From Steroidobacteraceae bacterium (GTDB lineage: Bacteria; Pseudomonadota; Gammaproteobacteria; Steroidobacterales; Steroidobacteraceae): a stretch of 22,108 nt of DNA. The position numbers and the translations under genes are program-made. The stretch lies in the NCBI GenBank assembly GCA_025927665.1, contig JAICKZ010000006.1:1-22108 (forward strand), read 5' to 3'. Under the pieces are notes generated by a model. The model saw nothing but the letters and a program-made list of their open reading frames with translations, was not told where the DNA came from and ran no database searches. Positions 1 through 6,934 of the stretch are shown here, one piece after another; the stretch's first letter is position 1; each line of letters opens with the position of its first letter.

Positions 1-686
1 ACAAAGCGTGTTGCGGGACGCGCGTATAACTCTTCGGGACGACCTACTTCCAGCAAACGACCCAGGTTCATCACACCGATACGATCGGCAAGTGCGAAGG
101 CCTCTTCTTGATCGTGGGTAACCAGAATGGTGGAAATTTTCAGTTCGCGTTGCACCTGGCGAATGGTACGACGTAACTCTTCGCGAATCTTTGCATCCAG
201 TGCGCCAAAGGGTTCATCCATCAATAACACTTGAGGTTTATGTGCCAGTGCACGCGCAACAGCAACACGTTGTTGTTGACCGCCAGACAGTTGAGTAGGT
301 AAACGATCATCCATGCCTTCAAGCGCCACCAATCGCAGTAATTCTTTGCGACGTTCGCGACGCTCTGTTGCTTTGACGTTGCGTACCCGCAGTGCAAATT
401 CAATATTGTCGGCAACACTCATGTGTTTGAACAACGCGTAATTCTGGAATACCAGTCCAACTTCGCGCTTGCGTGGCGACATGTGGGTTACATCGCGATT
501 GTGCAGGGAGATGCGGCCGTGATCAACGCCGGTCAAGCCGGCAATGGCGCGTAACAACGTGCTTTTGCCGCTGCCACTGGCGCCGAGTAACACAAAAAAT
601 TCACCATCACCGACGTCCAACGATACATCGTTCACGACAGGCGTGTTTTGATAGCGTTTGGTGACTTGATCAAGTGTTATAGACAT
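1..686 (-). CDS. cysA: CysA-like sulfate/thiosulfate ABC transporter ATP-binding protein (partial, C-terminus outside window)
   Basis: ATPase subunit of an importer, probably for sulfate/thiosulfate, acting on the cytoplasmic face of the inner membrane. Of the product, 228 residues are visible, starting MSITLDQVTKRY. Walker A is GASGSGKST (residues 35-43), the Q-loop glutamine is Q81 in VFQNYALFKHMS, the signature is LSGGQ (133-137), Walker B is VLLMDEP (153-159) and the switch histidine is H191 in VTHDQEEA. All catalytic motifs are intact. The stretch around YALFKHMSVADNIEFALRVR, and GRLLEVGRPEELYARPAT near the edge, resemble CysA more than PotA or MalK. The C-terminal TOBE/regulatory part lies beyond position 1. 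The ATG at 684-686 has only a weak ribosome site. No permease gene lies upstream, so the gene appears to start its own unit, divergent from the lipoprotein gene. The substrate is inferred from family resemblance. Confidence 0.8.
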   Translation of the reverse strand, partial: MSITLDQVTKRYQNTPVVNDVSLDVGDGEFFVLLGASGSGKSTLLRAIAGLTGVDHGRISLHNRDVTHMSPRKREVGLVFQNYALFKHMSVADNIEFALRVRNVKATERRERRKELLRLVALEGMDDRLPTQLSGGQQQRVAVARALAHKPQVLLMDEPFGALDAKIREELRRTIRQVQRELKISTILVTHDQEEAFALADRIGVMNLGRLLEVGRPEELYARPATRF

Positions 687-874
687 TAGGTGCTCAGGCG
701 GCAAAACGATTCGCATGCTACCGTGAGAAGGGTTGCATTGTCAGTTATGGCGTGGTTATAAACAGGTAACAAAAGATCTGGATATGAGCCGATCTCTAAG
801 TGTTTGTCACAACGATTACAAGCATTGCTTTATACGGGAGAGGCAATTGAGGTCATAGAGAAGTTTGCGAACAG

Positions 875-1726
875 ATGACAGTTTATTTAAGAATTCAGTC
901 TCAATCTGTCACTTCGCTAGAATACCGCCACTGTTGTTTGTCGATCGACGTTAACGTGCGCAACGTATTTACTTCTGTCCCTCTATTTTTATCATTGCTT
1001 ACTGCATCGCAACTTGTGCTTACCGGATGCGTAAAAGTAAATACGCCGGTATCAGGTGAGTATCGCGTCGCGATTTCCCTGTCAGACGGTATCGTGCCGC
1101 TTCCGTTACAGATTAGTAATAACGGCGGTCATACACAACTTGTCGTGGTTAATCAAACGGGATCGACACCTGCATCTAATGTGCGAATTGTGAATGGCAT
1201 ATTGACGGCAACGTTACCGGATGAAATCGGTGAACTACATGCCAAGTTTGATTCTCATGGAATGGCAGGAGAACTTTGGTTGGATAGCGCTACGAAATTG
1301 AAATTACCTTTTACTGCCACACTCAACGCACGGTATCGATTCTTTGAAAAGTCATTGACCGACAATGTCGATGCGTCGGGTCGCTGGGCAATTCTCACTG
1401 ATTCGGCAACGGTGAATACAGAGAATATGCAGATGACGCTCACGCAGTTTCATGATGTCATTGATGGTGAGTTGAAATCCGCCAATCATAAGTGGAAGGT
1501 TATTGGCCAGGCACACGGTGATGACGTATTCATCGCGGCTTTGGGTGCCAATCAAATATGGTTATTGAAAGGTGGCTTCAATCAGCAAGGCGTGTTGGTA
1601 GGACAGTTATGGCACAATAGTGATGCTGTGATTCATTGGCACGCTGTGCATGTTGACGCCTCCAGTGATAATCAATCCGAACCTCTACCGCCCATCACGT
1701 TGCCATGGCCAGTACCAACCCGATAA
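875..1726 (+). CDS. Putative lipoprotein of unknown function
   Basis: I do not recognise the family. The product has a hydrophobic stretch (residues 36-50) ending in a lipobox, LTGC, with the lipidated cysteine at residue 52 when the ATG at 875 is used. That leaves an unusually long n-region of 35 residues. An in-frame GTG at 956 (VRNVFTSVPLFLSLL) would give a normal 24-residue lipoprotein signal and may be the true start; neither start has a strong ribosome site (a weak GAGAAG lies at 857-862). The mature part, about 230 residues, is rich in alternating polar and hydrophobic residues, suggesting an all-beta fold, and ends in a proline-rich tail (PLPPITLPWPVP). The stop is 10 bases before yajQ, so the two are probably co-transcribed. 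Envelope location is inferred from the lipobox only. Confidence 0.6.
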   Translation: MTVYLRIQSQSVTSLEYRHCCLSIDVNVRNVFTSVPLFLSLLTASQLVLTGCVKVNTPVSGEYRVAISLSDGIVPLPLQISNNGGHTQLVVVNQTGSTPASNVRIVNGILTATLPDEIGELHAKFDSHGMAGELWLDSATKLKLPFTATLNARYRFFEKSLTDNVDASGRWAILTDSATVNTENMQMTLTQFHDVIDGELKSANHKWKVIGQAHGDDVFIAALGANQIWLLKGGFNQQGVLVGQLWHNSDAVIHWHAVHVDASSDNQSEPLPPITLPWPVPTR

Positions 1727-1736
1727 GCGAGCCGTT

Positions 1737-2219
1737 ATGCCATCGTTTGATATTGTTTCCGAACTCGATCAGCACGAAGTGGTCAATGCAGTGGATCAAG
1801 CCACGCGTGAAGTAGATACTCGCTTCGATTTTCGTGGCAGCGACGCCAAGTTCGAATTAAAAGACAAAGTAATTACGTTGCATGCGAAATCCGATTTTCA
1901 ATTAAAGCAAATGCTGGATATCTTGAAGCTGCGACTAAGCAAGCGTGGTATCGATGTGCAATGTATGAAAGTGGATGACCCTATTGTTAACCTGCAAGAT
2001 GCAAGACAGGTGATTACTTTGCGCGAAGGGATTGATGCCGAGTTGGGTAAGAAAATACAACGCATGATTAAAGATTCGAAAATAAAAGTGCAAGCCGCGA
2101 TTCAAGACAAACAATTGCGCGTCACGGGTAAAAGCCGCGATGATCTACAATCAATCATGGCTATGGCTCGCGGCGCTAAATTAGACATGCCACTGCAGTT
2201 CACGAATTTTCGCGACTGA
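1737..2219 (+). CDS. yajQ: YajQ family cyclic-di-GMP-binding protein
   Basis: A 160-residue cytoplasmic protein of the YajQ family (usually about 160-165 residues), so full length. Some members bind cyclic-di-GMP and modulate transcription factors; others bind nucleotides. It begins MPSFDIVSELDQHEVVNAVDQ, the standard family opening, and carries the conserved RFDFRGS segment (about residues 29-35), the VITLHAKSDFQLKQ region and a C-terminal LDMPLQFTNFRD. The frame is open upstream to 1650, but the family start is clearly the ATG at 1737, 10 bases after the lipoprotein stop and preceded by a weak GCGAG. Family assignment is firm; the ligand here is not shown by the sequence. Confidence 0.93.
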   Translation: MPSFDIVSELDQHEVVNAVDQATREVDTRFDFRGSDAKFELKDKVITLHAKSDFQLKQMLDILKLRLSKRGIDVQCMKVDDPIVNLQDARQVITLREGIDAELGKKIQRMIKDSKIKVQAAIQDKQLRVTGKSRDDLQSIMAMARGAKLDMPLQFTNFRD

Positions 2220-2434
2220 GTTTTATATAGGGGATTGCCTGTACATACATCACCCGCGTGGATTCAGTATTTGCGCTTACCCTGACGGAAGTGATGAAAG
2301 AAAAATGATGACTTCGCAAAAAAAAGCCTGTGTGATCTTTATGAAGTGTCAAAAAGCGCATTAATTACTGCATTTGTTAAAAGAATTGCAGTTTGCGCTT
2401 GCCTTAACTTGCAAAGCCCTGCTAGATTCCGCCC
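2220..2434. other. Intergenic spacer between yajQ and the leuA leader region
   Basis: No coding region is supported here. The stretch is AT-rich with an A-run at about 2320-2327. I see no convincing intrinsic terminator for yajQ. A candidate leuA promoter sits near the right end. Confidence 0.5.
2399..2428 (+). promoter_or_regulatory. Candidate sigma-70 promoter for leuA
   Basis: TTGCCT (2399-2404) and TAGATT (2423-2428) are separated by 18 bases. Transcription would start at about 2434-2436, at or next to the ATG of the candidate leader peptide, which would then be translated from a nearly leaderless end. Both hexamers are imperfect. Confidence 0.35.
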
Positions 2435-2518
2435 ATGCGTAACCACCAGCAACCAATGAATCAACTGCCCCGTCGCGGCAGCTCGTTGCTGGGTGCGCGC
2501 CTGCACCTGCGTCGCTAG
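2435..2518 (+). CDS. Candidate leucine-rich leader peptide upstream of leuA
   Basis: A 27-codon frame, ATG at 2435 to TAG at 2516-2518, with five leucines (residues 11, 18, 19, 23, 25) and six arginines, ending GARLHLRR. Position, size and leucine content fit a LeuL-type attenuation peptide, in which stalling at leucine codons would favour leuA expression. Against this, the leucines are not in one run, they are common CTG/TTG codons, and there is no ribosome site. The last leucine codons (2501-2509) lie inside a hairpin (2492-2507), as attenuation would require. Confidence 0.35.
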   Translation: MRNHQQPMNQLPRRGSSLLGARLHLRR

Positions 2519-2551
2519 ACGCACATCAAATATGTTTGCGCCCATTGGCGC
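2492..2551 (+). promoter_or_regulatory. Candidate attenuator: mutually exclusive hairpins before leuA
   Basis: One hairpin pairs GGTGC (2492-2496) with GCACC (2503-2507). A second pairs GCGCC (2538-2542) with GGCGC (2547-2551) across a CATT loop, followed at 2561-2581 by a T-rich but interrupted tract. GCGCC also occurs at 2497-2501 in the loop of the first hairpin, so GGCGC could pair with either copy: a possible terminator/antiterminator switch. The stems are only 5 bp and the T tract starts about 10 bases late, so this is tentative. Confidence 0.3.
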
Positions 2552-2582
2552 CGCCTGTAAATTCTTTTCCATTTTTGTTTTG

Positions 2583-2597
2583 CATGAATCATTCATG
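2583..2597. promoter_or_regulatory. Operator-like palindrome upstream of leuA
   Basis: CATGAAT and ATTCATG form a perfect 7-bp inverted repeat around one central C, ending 4 bases before the leuA ribosome site. It is AT-rich and has no following T run, so it looks more like a protein-binding site or a translation-control hairpin than a terminator. No regulator is identified. Confidence 0.3.
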
Positions 2598-2612
2598 TTG
2601 TGGGAGTTACAC

Positions 2613-4313
2613 ATGTTGCAACAACCGTCATCCAAGTATCGTGCATTTGCGCCGATAAAATTACGCGACCGCACTTGGCCCAACGCTGTTATCACACAGC
2701 CGCCGATGTGGTGCAGTGTTGATTTACGCGATGGCAATCAAGCCTTGATCGAACCCATGGACGCCGCACGTAAACGGCAAATGTTTGAGCTGTTGGTGCA
2801 AACTGGGTTTAAAGAAATTGAAGTGGGCTTTCCCGCTGCATCACAAACTGATTTTGATTTTTTGCGGCAACTGATCGAAGACAAACTTATTCCTGATGAT
2901 GTCACCATTCAGGTGTTGACGCAGGCGCGGCCTGAATTGATTGCACGTTCTTTTGAAGCATTACGCGGTGCACGACGGGCCATCATGCACTTGTATAATT
3001 CCACTTCAGTAGTGCAACGCAAAGTGGTCTTCAATCTGGATAAACCAGGCATTGTTGATATTGCCGTGCGTGGTGCCAAATGCGTTTTGCAACATGCACA
3101 ATCACAACCTGAAACTGAGTGGCTGTTTCAGTACAGTCCGGAAAGCTTCACCGGCACTGAACTGGAGTTTGCAGTTGATATATGTAATGCAGTCAATGCA
3201 GTGTGGCAACCCACGCCACAACATAAAGTAATTCTTAACTTGCCTGCCACTGTCGAGATGGCGACTCCCAATGTCTATGCAGATCAGATTGAATGGTTCT
3301 GTCGCCATATCAAGCAAAGGGATAGTGTGATCATCTCATTGCATCCACACAATGATCGCGGCACTGCGGTTGCGGCGGCGGAGCTAGGCATGATGGCGGG
3401 TGCAGATCGAGTTGAAGGCACATTGTTCGGCAATGGTGAACGCACTGGCAATGTGGACATCGTGACCTTGGCGTTGAATATGTATACACAAGGTTTGCAT
3501 CCACAGCTTGATTTCTCGAATATTAATGCGGCTGCGCGCACAGTGGAGCATTGCAATCAATTGCCCATTCATCCACGTCATCCTTATGTGGGCGATTTGG
3601 TATTCACCGCTTTCTCTGGTTCGCACCAAGATGCGATTCGCAAAGGCTTTGCAGCACGTAAGGAAAATGATCTCTGGGAAATTCCTTACTTGCCTATTGA
3701 TCCACGCGATGTAGGTCGCACTTATGAATCCGTTATTCGCGTGAATAGTCAGTCGGGCAAAGGTGGTATTGCGTACTTGTTGGAACGTGACTATGACTTG
3801 TCCCTGCCGCGCCGATTGCAGATAGAGTTTTCGCAAGTCGTGCAAGGTGTGACGGATGCAACGGGCAAGGAACTTAATTCCGAAGAGATCTGGTCATTGT
3901 TTGAACGTGAGTATCTCAAGCAACAAGCGGCATACGAATATCGATCGCATCAATTGATGACTGAACAGGATGGTAGCGACCATGAACGTCTTTCGATCAA
4001 GCTCAGTTATCAAGGACAGGGCGCAGTATTCAATGGTCGTGGCAATGGTCCTATCAATGCATTGATAGATGCATTGGGTTTGCCGTGCGATGTATTGTCC
4101 TATGAAGAACGTTCAGTCGGTTCTGGCAGTGACGCCAAGGCCGTTACTTTTGTAGAGATAACCACACCATCACGCGTCACTCTGTTTGGTGTTGGTATGC
4201 ACGGCAACATCGTTACTGCATCGTTGCTTGCAGTGTTGAGTGCAGTTAATCGCGCACTAAGAATTAAAGCACTAAGCGATGCAATGCCAGTGGCTGGAAT
4301 GACTTTGCGTTGA
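2613..4313 (+). CDS. leuA: 2-isopropylmalate synthase (type 2, LeuA2)
   Basis: Catalyses acetyl-CoA plus 2-oxoisovalerate to 2-isopropylmalate, the first committed step of leucine synthesis, in the cytoplasm. The start is the ATG at 2613, 6 bases after GGGAG (2602-2606); the frame is open further upstream, but that part lacks family features. The 566-residue length fits the longer LeuA type. The TIM-barrel catalytic domain has the metal/substrate motif DLRDGNQ (residues 37-43), the metal-binding HPHND (244-248) and GERTGN shortly after. The C-terminal regulatory domain, about the last 120 residues, contains GRGNGPINALIDAL and is where leucine feedback binds in this family. The gene stands alone, without leuB/C/D, and has its own terminator. 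A leader peptide and hairpins upstream suggest attenuation in addition to feedback. Confidence 0.95.
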   Translation: MLQQPSSKYRAFAPIKLRDRTWPNAVITQPPMWCSVDLRDGNQALIEPMDAARKRQMFELLVQTGFKEIEVGFPAASQTDFDFLRQLIEDKLIPDDVTIQVLTQARPELIARSFEALRGARRAIMHLYNSTSVVQRKVVFNLDKPGIVDIAVRGAKCVLQHAQSQPETEWLFQYSPESFTGTELEFAVDICNAVNAVWQPTPQHKVILNLPATVEMATPNVYADQIEWFCRHIKQRDSVIISLHPHNDRGTAVAAAELGMMAGADRVEGTLFGNGERTGNVDIVTLALNMYTQGLHPQLDFSNINAAARTVEHCNQLPIHPRHPYVGDLVFTAFSGSHQDAIRKGFAARKENDLWEIPYLPIDPRDVGRTYESVIRVNSQSGKGGIAYLLERDYDLSLPRRLQIEFSQVVQGVTDATGKELNSEEIWSLFEREYLKQQAAYEYRSHQLMTEQDGSDHERLSIKLSYQGQGAVFNGRGNGPINALIDALGLPCDVLSYEERSVGSGSDAKAVTFVEITTPSRVTLFGVGMHGNIVTASLLAVLSAVNRALRIKALSDAMPVAGMTLR

Positions 4314-4360
4314 TACTCTGCTGATTGATTATTCAGAGCAGCAATCTTGAATCGTAAGTT

Positions 4361-4392
4361 AAAGCCTGTATTGAAGGGTACAGGCTTTTTTA
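4361..4392 (+). terminator. Rho-independent terminator of leuA
   Basis: AAGCCTGTA (4362-4370) pairs perfectly with TACAGGCTT (4379-4387) around an 8-base loop, followed directly by a run of T to 4391. It lies 48 bases after the leuA stop and separates leuA from the next gene. Confidence 0.9.
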
Positions 4393-4456
4393 TCGAGCAT
4401 CTAAATCTAAATATTGATAATAATCGACGTTTGAATGACCGACATGGGAGATAACA

Positions 4457-6025
4457 ATGCCTTCTATTCATTATTTGTCTCGTATTTTGATGAGCACCAT
4501 TGCAGTACTTGCTATAGCCCTATTCGTGCCAGAGAGGATTTTGGCAGCAGCAGTCGGTACCACGGCCTTTGGAAGCAGCGCATTGAAATCCAATACCGTA
4601 GGCATATATAACGCTGCCTTCGGTGATTCGGCGCTTCTTTCCAATATTTCAGGGGATAATAATACGGCAAATGGATTTCATTCGCTTTATGCCAATACTA
4701 CAGGCAGTTACAATACTTCTAGTGGAGCCCTTTCGCTTAGTGCCAACCTCGATGGCTTTTTAAACACTGCCACGGGTGCATATTCACTTTTCTTCAACAC
4801 TAACGGCAGTTACAACACAAGCGATGGCTCTTTTTCACTTTATTCTAATGTTGGTGGTAGTGAGAACACCTCTATCGGATATCAAGCGCTTTACGCTAAT
4901 ACCTTCGGTAATAGAAATATTGCTTTAGGGGTCTACGCTCTCTCCTCCAACGATACCGGTAGTGATAACACGGCGATTGGATATCAATCACTTAATAATA
5001 ATGACATTGGTTTTGAAAACATTGCCATTGGCATGCAAGCGCTTTACAACAATACTAACGGTGATGAAAATGTTGCGCTTGGATGGCAAGCGCTTTATAA
5101 CAACACCATTGGTAGTATAAATACGGCTCTAGGAACATTTGCGCTTACCGCTAATACGAGTGGTAATTTTAACGTCGCGATTGGCGACAATGCGCTAAAG
5201 AGTAACACGACTGGCTATTCCAATACCGCAGATGGAGTTATTGCACTTCAGAACAATACTACTGGATGGAATAACACAGCTATAGGGCGTTACGCGCTTT
5301 CGGGTAATGTTTCCGGTCATAACAATGTTGCAGTGGGTTTCGAAGCCGGATTTGCCATTAAAGGTAGCGACAATATCGATATTCAGAATTCTGGTGATAG
5401 TGGGGACAATAACACCATCCGTATTGGCCAAGGTCAAACCATAACATTCATTGCGGGTATTTCAGGAAGAACAGTGAATAATGGAGTGCAGGTTTATATC
5501 AATCCAGATGGACAACTCGGCACGTTCACTTCGTCGCAGCGTTTCAAGAAAGATATCAAATCGATCGATGGCGTCAGTGACAAGCTGTTGCAACTACGGC
5601 CAGTGTCATTTATCTACAAAGAAGATACCACCAACGAATTGCAATACGGATTGATTGCCGAAGAAGTCGCAAAGGTGTATCCAGAATTGGTGCAATACGA
5701 TGAAGAAGGCAAACCATTTACCGTTTACTATCACTTGCTGACGCCGCTGTTATTAAGTGAGTTGCAGAAAGAACATGCGGCAATCAAAACACAGCAAGAA
5801 GAAATTAATACACAACAAGAAAAAATTGACACGCAGCAAGTGGCGATATCAACTCTTACTCAGCAACATGCTGAGATGCTTGCATTATTGCAGCAACAGC
5901 AACAACAGTATGGTGCTGAGATAGCTGCATTACGACAAAAATTAAATCAGATGGATGACGTGTTGCAAACAAGTGATTTCGGCCATCAATCTGCTGCTAA
6001 AGTAGCAATGACCTCACATCATTAA
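4457..6025 (+). CDS. Secreted 17-residue-repeat protein with C-terminal S74 (intramolecular chaperone) domain
   Basis: A 522-residue predicted exported, fibre-like protein. The ATG at 4457 follows GGGAG by 6 bases. A signal peptide is visible (hydrophobic residues about 10-24, then a small-residue AAA region at 30-32). Residues 35-289 are 15 tandem 17-residue repeats of the type NTAIGxxALxxNTTGxx, a likely beta-solenoid; a 16th starts at 290. The region SSQRFKKDI matches the start of the peptidase S74 / endosialidase chaperone domain: S359 and K364 have the Ser-to-Lys spacing of five known for phage endosialidase self-cleavage, and R362 is also conserved. YGLIAEEVAKVYPELV follows, as in the family. 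The C-terminus (about 433-500) is a Gln-rich coiled coil of I-x-TQQ heptads. The family forms trimers on phage tail fibres; no phage genes are nearby, so a surface fibre is an inference. No membrane anchor is visible. Confidence 0.8.
   Translation: MPSIHYLSRILMSTIAVLAIALFVPERILAAAVGTTAFGSSALKSNTVGIYNAAFGDSALLSNISGDNNTANGFHSLYANTTGSYNTSSGALSLSANLDGFLNTATGAYSLFFNTNGSYNTSDGSFSLYSNVGGSENTSIGYQALYANTFGNRNIALGVYALSSNDTGSDNTAIGYQSLNNNDIGFENIAIGMQALYNNTNGDENVALGWQALYNNTIGSINTALGTFALTANTSGNFNVAIGDNALKSNTTGYSNTADGVIALQNNTTGWNNTAIGRYALSGNVSGHNNVAVGFEAGFAIKGSDNIDIQNSGDSGDNNTIRIGQGQTITFIAGISGRTVNNGVQVYINPDGQLGTFTSSQRFKKDIKSIDGVSDKLLQLRPVSFIYKEDTTNELQYGLIAEEVAKVYPELVQYDEEGKPFTVYYHLLTPLLLSELQKEHAAIKTQQEEINTQQEKIDTQQVAISTLTQQHAEMLALLQQQQQQYGAEIAALRQKLNQMDDVLQTSDFGHQSAAKVAMTSHH
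4559..5323 (+). repeat. Fifteen tandem 51-bp coding repeats (17-residue units)
   Basis: Each unit encodes N-T/V-A-x-G-x-x-A/S-L-x-x-N-x-x-G-x-x. Spacing is exactly 51 bases with no insertion or deletion over 15 copies. The DNA copies have diverged while the glycine, leucine and asparagine positions are kept, so the array is old and constrained by structure. Confidence 0.9.
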
Positions 6026-6038
6026 TAGTGCCGAAAGT

Positions 6039-6073
6039 GCAACTGCCCTGTATCGACAGATACGGGCAGTTGC
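6039..6073. terminator. Strong inverted repeat between convergent genes, possible bidirectional terminator
   Basis: GCAACTGCCC (6039-6048) pairs with GGGCAGTTGC (6064-6073), and inside it GTATC (6050-6054) pairs with GATAC (6059-6063) around GACA, with one unpaired T. That is 15 bp in 35 bases. It sits between the stop codons of converging genes (6025 and 6130). Neither side has a T run, so it is not a textbook intrinsic terminator. Confidence 0.5.
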
Positions 6074-6129
6074 TCGTTGCAGAAGATGCGCGAGAGTATT
6101 GGGGAATCGCCGATTACTTCAGTAAATCA

Positions 6130-6564
6130 CTATCCTGCAATATATCTTTCCAGTTGCGCAATGGTTTGTTGCTGCTCATCAATCACGGCCTTGACAAGAT
6201 CACCAATCGAAATCATGCCGATGAGTTTGTCATGGTCCATCACAGGCATATGGCGAAAACGTTTTTCCGTCATCATCTGCATGCAGAAGTGCACAGTATC
6301 ATCGGGTCGCACCGTTAATACTTCTGTTGTCATGATTTCTTGCACCTGCGTATCGGCAGAAGACTTGCCATGCAGAATGATTTTGCGTGCATAGTCACGT
6401 TCAGTAATGATGCCAATCAATTGCTCACCTTGCATGACCGGCAATGCACCGATATGTTTTTCGGCCATCAAGCGAACCGCATCTAGTACGGATTGGGTGG
6501 CTTCAATAGTCCACACCTGCATCAGCTTGCCTTTTTCTGCGAGTAAATGAAGTACGCGCAACAT
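6130..6564 (-). CDS. Two-CBS-domain protein
   Basis: A 144-residue stand-alone CBS pair (Bateman module), the kind that binds adenosine ligands such as AMP, ATP or NAD and acts as an energy sensor or regulatory partner. CBS 1 covers about residues 8-62 (core GALPVMQGEQLIGIITERD) and CBS 2 about 76-134 (core RHMPVMDHDKLIGMISIGDL). No catalytic or membrane domain is fused. The start ATG (6562-6564) has a strong GGAGG ribosome site 6 bases upstream (complement of 6571-6575). The gene is monocistronic and convergent with the S74 protein gene. The target protein cannot be told from context. Confidence 0.9.
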   Translation of the reverse strand: MLRVLHLLAEKGKLMQVWTIEATQSVLDAVRLMAEKHIGALPVMQGEQLIGIITERDYARKIILHGKSSADTQVQEIMTTEVLTVRPDDTVHFCMQMMTEKRFRHMPVMDHDKLIGMISIGDLVKAVIDEQQQTIAQLERYIAG

Positions 6565-6765
6565 AATCGGCCTCCACGTTTTAGGTGTCTTGACCGATTC
6601 TACTCGTCTCGAGACAAACTATGATAAGTGGCAATTACATACAAGGTAGTCAATTAAGCATGCGGATTGGCCGACATGATTTGTTGCTCTGCTAAAAGAG
6701 TCAGTTGATTTGAGTTTACGCACCTTGAGCGTACGCATAGTAGAAGAAATTAGGTGTAATTTCCA

Positions 6766-6832
6766 CGGTCGTTCTCACAGTGATGGTGAGAAGTGCCAAG
6801 CATGTACCATGCCAGTTACGATTGCATGACCG
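6766..6832. ncRNA. Possible structured RNA element (three-way junction)
   Basis: CGGTCGT (6766-6772) can pair with ATGACCG (6826-6832) using one G-U pair. Inside, TCTCAC (6773-6778) pairs with GTGAGA (6786-6791), and GCATG (6800-6804) pairs with CATGC (6808-6812) around TAC. The result is a 67-base branched fold. It lacks the T-arm consensus and proper arm spacing of a tRNA. The structure is seen by eye only; no promoter is evident and the strand is uncertain. Confidence 0.2.
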
Positions 6833-6892
6833 AGATTCGTTGATCGTCTTGTTTCTAGTGAAAGCTCAAATGGTCTTTAAGTGAGCGAATAC

Positions 6893-6916
6893 ATGAGCGA
6901 AGTGCACTTCGCTCAT
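6893..6916. repeat. Perfect 24-base palindrome downstream of slyD
   Basis: The half-site ATGAGCGAAGTG is followed at once by its exact complement, 24 bases in all. As RNA it would form a 10-bp stem with a TGCA loop. It starts 18 bases past the slyD stop. Neither strand has a T run after it, so it may be a processing or termination hairpin or a protein-binding site. GAGCGAA also occurs just upstream at 6883-6889. Confidence 0.55.
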
Positions 6917-6934
6917 TTGGCATTAAGAAAAAAG

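Larger units (their letters stand above)
6565..6934. other. 370-bp non-coding spacer with several hairpins
   Basis: No open frame here is supported. It holds the CBS gene's upstream region (including a 10-base palindrome GTCTCGAGAC near 6608), a possible branched RNA structure at 6766-6832 and a perfect 24-base palindrome at 6893-6916. The last two are listed separately. Confidence 0.6.

Noticed and set aside
1650..1736. Earlier start of the yajQ frame at 1650
   Set aside because: It overlaps the lipoprotein gene, and the added residues are not part of the YajQ family, which starts at MPSFDIVSELDQ.
2493..2612. Upstream extension of the leuA frame to 2493
   Set aside because: The extra 40 residues resemble no LeuA, and the ATG at 2613 has a good ribosome site and the family-like start.
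6766..6832. tRNA gene
   Set aside because: A 7-bp closing stem is present, but there is no T-loop consensus, no third arm in the right place and the length is only 67 bases.
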